Source: Prevotella jejuni (GTDB taxonomy: Bacteria > Bacteroidota > Bacteroidia > Bacteroidales > Bacteroidaceae). From it: a stretch of 64,000 nucleotides of DNA. Shown here piece after piece: positions 8,339 through 14,600 of the stretch. Where the stretch lies: assembly GCF_900187995.1 (NCBI RefSeq), contig NZ_FZNZ01000001.1, positions 62,001 to 126,000 of the forward strand, in the 5' to 3' direction. Positions within the stretch are counted from its first letter, which is position 1. Each line of letters opens with the position of its first letter. The notes beneath the pieces are model-generated. The model made no database searches, was not told where the DNA came from, and saw only the letters and a program-made list of their open reading frames with translations. A program made the position numbers and the translations under genes.

Positions 8339-10486
8339 ATGGCAGTATTAGGAAAAATTAGAAGCAAAGGGGCTATACTGGTAGGTGCTATCAGCCTTGC
8401 CTTGGTTGCATTCTTGGCTGGAGATGCGGCCCGCTCATGTGAAGGTATGAAGGGTGAGTCGCATCAGCAAATTGGTAAGATTTTGGGCGAGAATATTAGT
8501 GTCCAGGAGTACCAGAAGTTGTTTGATGAATATCAGTCAGCAATTAAGTTTACCATGCAACGTGATAACCTCTCTGAACAAGAGCTTAACCAGGTAAAGG
8601 ACCAAGTATGGCAGCAGTTGGTAAGCAGTCGTGTACTTGAGGCTGATGCAAAGAAGGTTGGTCTCACTGTTACGGAGAAGGAAATTGAAAACGTATTGAG
8701 TGAGGGTACGAACCCAGTGTTGACACAGACACCATTTGTTAACCAGCAGACTGGTCGTTTCGACGTTAATGCACTCAAGCAATTCTTTGATAGTTATAAT
8801 AAGGCCAAGGCAGCTAAGTCTCCAGAGCTTGATCAGATGCAGGCTGTCTATGACTATTGGCTCTTCGTAGAGAAGAACTTACGTACACAATTGCTTGGTC
8901 AGAAGTATCAGGCTTTACTCGCAAGTTGTGTTCTCTCTAATAAGGCTGAAGCTACGATGGCTTTCAAGGACAACAATGAGGAGAGTCAGATTCAGCTTGC
9001 TTCTTTAGCTTATAGCTCTGTGAAGGATGCTGACATTAAGATTTCAGATGATGACTTAAAGGCTAAGTACGACGAACTCAAGCCTGCTTTCCGTCAGAGT
9101 GTTGAGACGCGTGATATTAAGTTTGTTGACTATCAGATTAAGGCAAGCGCTGCCGACCGTAAGGTGGTTGCTAAGGAGATGAATGATTTCCAACATCAGC
9201 TTGCAACAGCTACCGATCCTTCAGGTGTTATCAGTAAGAGTGGTTCTGAGATTTCTTATCTTGGTCTTCCTGTAAGTAGTAAGGCTTACCAGCAGTATCC
9301 TGATATTGCTTCAAAGATTGATTCACTTTCTGTGGGTACAACTGGTGTGTTCGAGAATAGCCAGGACAATACGTTGAATGTTATTCGTGTATTCTCAAAG
9401 GCACAGTTGCCAGACTCAGTACAGTTCCGTCAGATTAGTGTTGGCGCTGCTACTCCTGATGAGGCACGTGCAAAGGCTGATTCTATTCAGAAGGCTTTGG
9501 CTGGCGGTGCTGACTTTGAGGCTCTCGCTAAACGTTACGGTCAGACGGGTGAGAAGGCTTGGTTTACTGGTCAGCAGTATGAGATGGCACCAACTATGAG
9601 TGTTGATAATCGCACTTTTGTTAATGCTTTGCTTAATGGTGAGGTGAATGCTACTCAGAACCTTGCGCTCACACAGGGTAATGTTATTCTGCAGGTTCTC
9701 GACAAGAAAGCTTTCACAACTAAGACAACTGCAGCTATTATCAAGAAGCCTATTGACTTCTCTAAGGATACACGCAGCAATGCTTATAATAAGTTCTCTG
9801 AGTTTGTTGCTAAGAGCTCTTCTGTTGCTGAACTTGAGAAGAATGCTTCTAAGTCTGGCTATCGTGTACAGTCGCTTAACGACCTTTCTACTGCTGAGCA
9901 TTATATTGGTGGTATTCAAGGTACACATGATGCACTTAAGTGGCTCTTTAGTGCTAAGCAGGGTGAGATTTCTCCACTCTACGAGTGTGGCGATAATGAC
10001 CATCTCTTAGTAGTTGCTTTGACAGCTGTTCATCCACAGGGTTATCGTCCTTGGGATGATGCACAGGATAAAGAGGTTCTCAAGCGTGAAGTAATGAAGG
10101 ACAAGAAGGCCGAGATGCTCATGGCAAAATTGAAGGGTGTCAACTCTATTGCTGCAGCTCGGTCAAAGGGTGCTAAGGTTTCTACGGTTAATCAGATTAC
10201 TTTCTCTGCCCCTGCCTTCGTTCAGGCTACTGGTTCTGTTGAGCCTGCTCTCTCTGGTGCGGTTGCAGGAACAGTTGCTGGTAAGTTCTCTAAGGCTCCT
10301 GTTAAGGGTAATGCTGGTGTCTATGTGTTCCAAGTAGTGAAGAAGGCTATGCGTGCTGGCTCTAAGTATAACGAAGCAATGGTTATGCAGCAGACTGCTC
10401 AGATGAATATGCAATTAATCAGCAACTTCATGCAGGATCTTATCCTTAAAGCAAATGTTGTTGACAACCGTTACCTCTTCTTCTAA
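8339..10486 (+). CDS. PpiD/SurA-like periplasmic peptidyl-prolyl isomerase
   Basis: A 715-residue membrane-anchored folding factor. It starts MAVLGKIRSKGAILVGAISL, with one transmembrane helix at about residues 12-30 and no cleavage site, so the rest faces the periplasm. A SurA_N-like helical region follows (about 40-210, with QKLFDEYQSAIKF and EADAKKVGLTVTEKEIENVL). A parvulin-type domain comes next (about 345-440, with QFRQISVGAATPDEARAKAD and GGADFEALAKRYGQTGEKAWF), then a second, diverged parvulin-like region before the C-terminus. The layout matches E. coli PpiD (623 residues), which binds proteins leaving SecYEG; Bacteroidetes versions are about this length. It has its own promoter box and a strong terminator immediately downstream. 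Confidence 0.88.
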   Translation: MAVLGKIRSKGAILVGAISLALVAFLAGDAARSCEGMKGESHQQIGKILGENISVQEYQKLFDEYQSAIKFTMQRDNLSEQELNQVKDQVWQQLVSSRVLEADAKKVGLTVTEKEIENVLSEGTNPVLTQTPFVNQQTGRFDVNALKQFFDSYNKAKAAKSPELDQMQAVYDYWLFVEKNLRTQLLGQKYQALLASCVLSNKAEATMAFKDNNEESQIQLASLAYSSVKDADIKISDDDLKAKYDELKPAFRQSVETRDIKFVDYQIKASAADRKVVAKEMNDFQHQLATATDPSGVISKSGSEISYLGLPVSSKAYQQYPDIASKIDSLSVGTTGVFENSQDNTLNVIRVFSKAQLPDSVQFRQISVGAATPDEARAKADSIQKALAGGADFEALAKRYGQTGEKAWFTGQQYEMAPTMSVDNRTFVNALLNGEVNATQNLALTQGNVILQVLDKKAFTTKTTAAIIKKPIDFSKDTRSNAYNKFSEFVAKSSSVAELEKNASKSGYRVQSLNDLSTAEHYIGGIQGTHDALKWLFSAKQGEISPLYECGDNDHLLVVALTAVHPQGYRPWDDAQDKEVLKREVMKDKKAEMLMAKLKGVNSIAAARSKGAKVSTVNQITFSAPAFVQATGSVEPALSGAVAGTVAGKFSKAPVKGNAGVYVFQVVKKAMRAGSKYNEAMVMQQTAQMNMQLISNFMQDLILKANVVDNRYLFF

Positions 10487-10513
10487 AAGAAATCGTAACA
10501 CCTTATATATATT

Positions 10514-10546
10514 AGACGGATGCACGGCAAAAGTGCATCCGTCTTT
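10514..10546 (+). terminator. Strong rho-independent terminator after ppiD
   Basis: A 12-bp perfect stem (AGACGGATGCAC / GTGCATCCGTCT) with a 7-nt loop, followed by TTTTG. It closes the ppiD transcript. Confidence 0.9.
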
Positions 10547-10560
10547 TGTGTTTATATCGT

Positions 10561-10698
10561 CTTTCTCTTCTTTTATATAGCTTGCTATAGAGCTTTCTAT
10601 TTTTTTATATAGCTTGCTATATGACTTTCTATCTTTTTATGTAGCTTGCTATAGGGCTCTCTATTCTTTTATATAGCTTGCTTAATCTTTCTCCTAAA
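10561..10698. repeat. 32-bp tandem repeat, about four units
   Basis: Units begin at 10571, 10603, 10635 and 10667, an exact 32-bp period. Each contains TATAGCTTGCTATA, a dyad with a 2-nt centre, followed by a CTTTCTAT stretch. The last unit is degraded. No spacers separate the units, so it is not a CRISPR array. Confidence 0.85.
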
Positions 10699-10992
10699 TG
10701 ACTTGTTCCCAATTAGTTTAATGTTTACAAAGCCATGTGCGTTGAGCGTTGCGAGCATTGTCGATAGTACGCAAGTAAGGAGCCTTTTCTGATATAGTTT
10801 TGTCATCAGCATGTGTTCATCAGACGATTGCAAGGACAAAATACTTTGTTTGACGGTTGTTACTAAACGGCATACTTAGCATATTGCTTTTGCTCGATGT
10901 GTTAGATGGCCTAAACGTTAAAGAATGGCTATGTAATTCAGTTTATTTTTATATTTTTTTACTAATTCCTTGTTTGTTTCATATATTCTCAC
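10699..10992. other. Non-coding stretch between tandem repeat and island promoter
   Basis: About 290 nt with no supported gene, RNA or strong hairpin. It becomes AT-rich toward the promoter box at 10993. Confidence 0.5.
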
Positions 10993-11000
10993 TACCTTTG
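10993..11000 (+). promoter_or_regulatory. -7 box TACCTTTG upstream of the hairpin-rich leader
   Basis: Perfect TAnnTTTG match followed by CGCCCAG. Transcription would start near 11005 and first read the hairpin series at 11062-11180 and the small frame at 11035. Confidence 0.6.
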
Positions 11001-11034
11001 CGCCCAGTTAAAATAAAATTAACTCGTAATAACG

Positions 11035-11217
<183 letters not shown>

Positions 11218-11285
11218 GCCAGGCCTAACCTCCCCACTTTTTTCTTCTCGCATACGCGCGCGAGGCGTGCTGTGCAATCCCTGTA

Positions 11286-11315
11286 AACAAAGGACTTTTC
11301 GGAGTTTCCTTTGTT
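11286..11315 (+). promoter_or_regulatory. Hairpin in the leader of the 67-residue gene
   Basis: AACAAAGGA and TCCTTTGTT form a 9-bp stem with a 12-nt loop, about 80 nt before the start codon at 11394. It may act as an attenuator or stabilise the mRNA. Confidence 0.45.
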
Positions 11316-11393
11316 CGCTTTTCTGTGTCCCTACGTAAACGAAATAAGAAGAAATTAAGCACGAAATAACAACTATTTTTAATCAATAAAACA

Positions 11394-11597
11394 ATGGAGA
11401 AAAAGAAACAAAAGAAGAACTATCCTGCACCAAAGTGTGAAATAGTTCAGGTAAGCGAAAGCACTTATTTGATGGATACGTCCTTCCCCAGTCAGCACAA
11501 AAAGGCGAACCATGCTACTGGTCCAGCTGCTGCTAAGGCAAGTCAATGGGATGAGGAAGAGTTCGAAGATGAAGCCCCAACATCATGGGAAGACTAA
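11394..11597 (+). CDS. Small acidic-tail protein of unknown function
   Basis: A 67-residue protein with a lysine-rich start (MEKKKQKKNYPAPKCEIVQV), then ESTYLMDTS, then a linker and an acidic tail (DEEEFEDEAPTSWED). The pattern Y-x-x-P-x-x-x-I-V-x-V...LM-x-x-S is common in short Bacteroidales proteins of unknown function, which often precede surface lipoprotein genes. There is no signal peptide or membrane helix. It lies 40 nt upstream of the fimbrillin-like lipoprotein on the same strand and probably shares its mRNA, with a leader containing the CT tract and the stem at 11286-11315. It could be a regulator or chaperone of the lipoprotein, but the sequence does not show this. Confidence 0.7.
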   Translation: MEKKKQKKNYPAPKCEIVQVSESTYLMDTSFPSQHKKANHATGPAAAKASQWDEEEFEDEAPTSWED

Positions 11598-11637
11598 CAG
11601 AGAGTTATTAACTAAAAGAACAAATAAAAACGAATAA

Positions 11638-13209
11638 ATGATGAAGAAAACAATGAAACAATATTCATTCGCATCGCAACTAAAGTCTTTGGTTGTCGTG
11701 TTCGGCATCGCCTTGACTTTCGCATCTTGTGCTAAGGAAGATGTGGCACAGAACCCAACCAACAAAGAGGGCGATAACGACAAGAACCTAACAACTTTCG
11801 TAGCAGGTGACGAGGCAAAAACCCGCACGTCATTAGATTATAACAGTAGCGATTTCTCTTGGGAGGCAGGCGATTATATTTACGTAAAGGACGACGAAGG
11901 CGTAATGAGAAAGAGTACGAACGCTCCAACTCAGAAGGTAGCCTCCTTCCGTTATAGAGTTCCTGGCAAGTTTGGCGCAAGTGCAAGTTATAAAGTTTAT
12001 TACTTGGGTAAGAACAGTAACGGCAGCCAAGTAACTATCTCTGCTAACCAAACGCAGACCGCCCCAGACAACACCGAGCATTTCGGCACAGCAGGCGACT
12101 ATGGTATAGCTACGGCAACAGGGGCAGCAGGTGGCAGCATCTTTAGCTTCCAGTTAGAGCATCAGCCAGCTTACTTAGTCTTCCAACCTTACACAAGTAA
12201 CACTATTCTGCAAAGTTGTTACTTAACTAAGGTGGAGGTAAGCTCTGACAATGATATTGCAGAGACTTATACAGTCAACACAAGCACGGGTGCCCTTACA
12301 GGCTCAGCAGGAAGCAAACAAATCGTTTTGACTACAAGTGGCAGTAGTAGCAATCCAAACGGCTTCCCACTGACTAACAGCGCAGCCAGCGTAACTACTA
12401 ACGGTGCATACATGGTGATTAAGCCAGGAACTCATACCTTAAGGGTACGTTATTGGGTAAAAGACGTAGCAAACAACGTAGAGGGTACTATTACTAAGAC
12501 TCTTCCTGCAACAGCATACGCTTCGAATACTTACTACGATATGACAGCTAACCTTAACGTACGTAATTATGACGGCGACAAATACTACATGTGGGATGCT
12601 CAACAGAATTATTGGTCAGGTCACGAATGGAATAAAGCAACTCCATGGCAGCCAGTATTGAACGGTAACAGTAATAGCAACTACGCCCAAAATAATGGTG
12701 ACCCTCGTTACTACAACGAAGCATTTAGTTATGGTGCAGATAATAAGGCAACCCACAGCCCATGCAAAGATCTTCCAAACGTGAACGAGATGACATGGTA
12801 CGCTGCCATGGGCGAACCACGTTGGGACGGTGATGAATTATGGACTACCATGGGTCACTTATATAAAGGTGGCATGTGGTTTAAGAAGAAAGCGAATATA
12901 AGCGGATTTAACCCTAACACCGCAGAAGACGGAACAGATTGGAGAACAAATGGCAACGGACGCAGCTGGTCTGTATCTCAGACTCTCCCCGATGTGGCTG
13001 ATGCAGGTAATTACTTCTACCTGCCCGCCTTGGGTTCCTACTACTCTGGTCAGCTGCGCAACGTTGGCAACGGCGGCTACTATTGGTCGTCAAGTGCTAA
13101 CCCGTGGCTCAGTTACCTCGCGTACTCCCTGTTCTTCACCAGTGGTAACGTCAACGTGACCAGCAACGGCAGCCGCAACGGCGGGTTCAGGGCGGAGGCG
13201 CTTCAGTAG
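11638..13209 (+). CDS. Fimbrillin-like lipoprotein with variable C-type-lectin-like C-terminus
   Basis: A 523-residue surface lipoprotein. A signal peptide ends in the lipobox FASC (Cys about residue 31). Residues 40-300 resemble the fimbrillin/Mfa-like family (TRTSLDYNSSDFSWEAGDYI, FSFQLEHQPAYLVFQPY). Residues 320-523 resemble the FISUMP/DUF1566 group, a C-type-lectin or sulfatase-modifying-factor-like fold, containing NEMTWYAAMGEPRWDGDE, GGYYWSSSANP and ending SRNGGFRAEALQ. The last 200-250 bases are clearly richer in G and C than the rest. From 13108 to 13182 about fourteen codons at the expected loop positions end in C (one in T) while framework codons between them do not, the pattern left by adenine-specific mutagenesis of AAC/AAT template codons. 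It is therefore a candidate diversity-generating-retroelement target. No reverse transcriptase is present here. Confidence 0.85.
   Translation: MMKKTMKQYSFASQLKSLVVVFGIALTFASCAKEDVAQNPTNKEGDNDKNLTTFVAGDEAKTRTSLDYNSSDFSWEAGDYIYVKDDEGVMRKSTNAPTQKVASFRYRVPGKFGASASYKVYYLGKNSNGSQVTISANQTQTAPDNTEHFGTAGDYGIATATGAAGGSIFSFQLEHQPAYLVFQPYTSNTILQSCYLTKVEVSSDNDIAETYTVNTSTGALTGSAGSKQIVLTTSGSSSNPNGFPLTNSAASVTTNGAYMVIKPGTHTLRVRYWVKDVANNVEGTITKTLPATAYASNTYYDMTANLNVRNYDGDKYYMWDAQQNYWSGHEWNKATPWQPVLNGNSNSNYAQNNGDPRYYNEAFSYGADNKATHSPCKDLPNVNEMTWYAAMGEPRWDGDELWTTMGHLYKGGMWFKKKANISGFNPNTAEDGTDWRTNGNGRSWSVSQTLPDVADAGNYFYLPALGSYYSGQLRNVGNGGYYWSSSANPWLSYLAYSLFFTSGNVNVTSNGSRNGGFRAEALQ
13081..13209 (+). other. Candidate DGR variable region
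   Basis: In-frame codons 482-524 of the lipoprotein gene. Codons CTC, AGT, TAC, CTC, TCC, TTC, ACC, ACC, AGC, AAC, GGC, AGC, AAC and GGC (13108-13182) are all NNC, apart from one NNT, and occupy the positions that vary in C-type-lectin-like DGR targets. Invariant-looking codons (GCG TAC, CTG, AGT GGT AAC GTC AAC GTG, CGC, GGG TTC) lie between them. One exception, TGG at 13105, does not fit an AAC template. No template repeat is found in the window. Confidence 0.55.
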
Positions 13210-13307
13210 TTCTCGCGATTGGCCCTTTACAGGTGTCGCCCTCTAAGAAGCCCCACCCCGACCCTCCCCGAAGGGGGAAGGAGTGCCTAACGGGTAGGGC
13301 TTCTGCT
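13210..13307. other. GC-rich non-coding segment directly after the lipoprotein gene
   Basis: Contains a C-rich then G-rich stretch (CCCTCCCCGAAGGGGG, 13263-13278) that can form a short GC stem. In a DGR the site directing homing lies at the 3' end of the variable region and is often followed by a hairpin. Whether this segment plays that part is not shown. Confidence 0.35.
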
Positions 13308-13497
13308 GAATGCGTATTCCGTCGCTGCGCTCACCGTATCTACGTGTTGGCAGATGCGTATTTAGCTACTCGTAGATACGCATTGCGCAGCCGTTAGATG
13401 CGTATCTAACAGTAGCGCTCACCGCATTCCGCAGCAGCGCTCACCGCATCTAACGGTACGTAGATACGCATTGCGCAGCAAGGGAATACGCATCTGA
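13308..13497. repeat. Cluster of ATGCGTATC-type direct and inverted repeats
   Basis: ATGCGTAT or its complement ATACGCAT occurs at least six times in both orientations (near 13310, 13354, 13376, 13398, 13466 and 13487). They alternate with GCGCTCACCG segments (three times) and GTAGATACGCATTGCGCAGC (twice, 13372-13391 and 13459-13478). It has no coding signal and can form several alternative cruciforms. Confidence 0.75.
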
Positions 13498-13664
13498 CAG
13501 GAAGAGGATGCAGAAAGGAGGAAAGAAAAGACGATGAAAGGCAGGAAACAAACCAAGAAAATAGAATGGGGCAGCATGAAGATGCACAAAGAAAGCTGCT
13601 GAGGCGTGCTGTCCTACGCTATGATAAACAACAATAGTATTAATAATTTAAAGTCGAAAGAATC
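13498..13664. other. Purine-rich gap before the HU-family gene
   Basis: About 165 nt, strongly A/G rich up to 13600, then AT-rich. No TAnnTTTG box is evident upstream of the HU gene. Confidence 0.4.
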
Positions 13665-14120
13665 ATGAAAATTCGTTTAGTACCAAAGAAAAATCCGCAG
13701 AAGCGGGAGGAAGTGAAGTTTTATGCTAACCCTGTTAACCTTGGGCATAAGTCGCTCGACGACATTGCACGTGACATTGCGGGGCGTTCGTCCTTGACGC
13801 GTGGTGATGTGTCGAACGTGTTGTATAACTTTATTGATTGTTTGCCCCATTATCTCCGTGATGGTTTCAGCATTCAGTTGGGCGAGTTTGGCTCTATGCG
13901 TGTCACACTGTCGAGCAAAGGAGCTGAGAAGGAAGAGGATTTTAAGACCGCAACCATTAAGCCTCGTGTCGTCTTCACGCCTGGCGGAGAATTGAAGCGA
14001 GAGTTAGCCGCAAACTCCTACGAGTCGGTGAGGAAGAAGGAGGAAGCAGAGAAAGATAAGAAAAAGGAGGATAAGAAAAAGAATGGAGGAGGAAGTGGCC
14101 CGGTAGCGGGCCAGGGATAG
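13665..14120 (+). CDS. HU-family (HU-HIG/TIGR01201-like) DNA-binding protein
   Basis: A 151-residue nucleoid-type protein. Residues 1-120 match the Bacteroidetes-specific HU-related family: start MKIRLVPKKNPQKREEVKFY, helical body LDDIARDIAGRSSLTRGDVS, then LGEFGSMRVTLSSKGAEKEE and VVFTPGGELKREL. The last 25 residues form a lysine/glutamate-rich tail ending in a glycine-rich stretch (KKNGGGSGPVAGQG), a low-complexity extension. Such proteins bind and bend DNA and are numerous in Bacteroidales, often near mobile or surface-protein loci. The gene lies 455 nt downstream of the candidate DGR target, between two repeat clusters, and ends with the terminator at 14350. A role in recombination or supercoiling at this locus is possible but not shown. 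Confidence 0.88.
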   Translation: MKIRLVPKKNPQKREEVKFYANPVNLGHKSLDDIARDIAGRSSLTRGDVSNVLYNFIDCLPHYLRDGFSIQLGEFGSMRVTLSSKGAEKEEDFKTATIKPRVVFTPGGELKRELAANSYESVRKKEEAEKDKKKEDKKKNGGGSGPVAGQG

Positions 14121-14124
14121 TAAA

Positions 14125-14226
14125 GGATATTGGGCTAATGAGGCCAATAGGGCCAATAAGGCTAATAAGGCCTAATGAGGCTAATAAGGACTAATAAGAC
14201 TAATGAGCCTAATAAGGCCAATATCC
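14125..14226. repeat. GGCTAATAA tandem repeat inside a 9-bp inverted repeat
   Basis: About ten imperfect units of 8-10 bp, consensus GGCCTAATAA, lie right after the HU stop codon. The block is bounded by GGATATTGG (14125-14133) and its exact complement CCAATATCC (14218-14226). Confidence 0.85.
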
Positions 14227-14349
14227 AAGAAAAGAAAAAAGTTCGGTTTTAATAATACTGAATTGATTAATTTAGTTTTAATTATGTTTCCAGCGGGAAG
14301 GCATTGATGTGATATCAATGACGATACATCGGTAATTTAATTTTCGTTT

Positions 14350-14393
14350 CTTGCCCCTGTCACCATTGTTGGTGTCATGGGGCAAGTTTTTTT
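14350..14393 (+). terminator. Strong terminator downstream of the HU-family gene
   Basis: CTTGCCCC pairs with GGGGCAAG and the stem continues through CACCA/TGGTG with one bulge; loop TTGT; then TTTTTTT. It ends plus-strand transcripts of the island. Confidence 0.88.
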
Positions 14394-14414
14394 AGTATGC
14401 CCAGCATGATTCTA

Positions 14415-14560
14415 TGTTGCAGAGAAAATTGATTATTCTCGTAAAGAGGGTTGATTGTTCTCACAAAAAAGGGTTGACCTATTTCGCAAAAAGAGTTGAC
14501 GGTTTCTTCAAAAAGAGGGTAATAGTTTTGTAAAGAGGGTGAGAGTGTGTTTCTCAAAAA
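14415..14560. repeat. Degenerate ~23-bp tandem repeat
   Basis: About six diverged units with consensus TTGAnnnTTTCnCAAAAAGAGGG between two terminators. The minus-strand frame through it (14557-14375) is a by-product of the repeat. Confidence 0.65.
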
Positions 14561-14597
14561 AAAGAGGATGTGTCAAAACAGACACATCCTCTTTTTT
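14557..14597. terminator. Bidirectional terminator at the end of maeB
   Basis: GAGGATGTGTC and GACACATCCTC form an 11-bp stem with loop AAAACA, flanked by an A-run on the left and a T-run on the right, so the arms extend to about 17 bp and it works in both directions. It ends 3 nt from the maeB stop. Confidence 0.9.
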
Positions 14598-14600
14598 AGT

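Noticed and set aside
10561..10698. A CRISPR array suggested by the regular 32-bp repeat
   Set aside because: The units are contiguous, with no unique spacers, and no cas genes are in the window.
13081..13209. A complete diversity-generating retroelement
   Set aside because: Only a target-like variable region is present. I found no reverse transcriptase, accessory (Avd) gene or template repeat in any frame of the window, so only a candidate target is claimed.
14375..14557. A 60-residue minus-strand frame after the HU gene
   Set aside because: It is generated by the degenerate 23-bp repeat and lies between two terminators.
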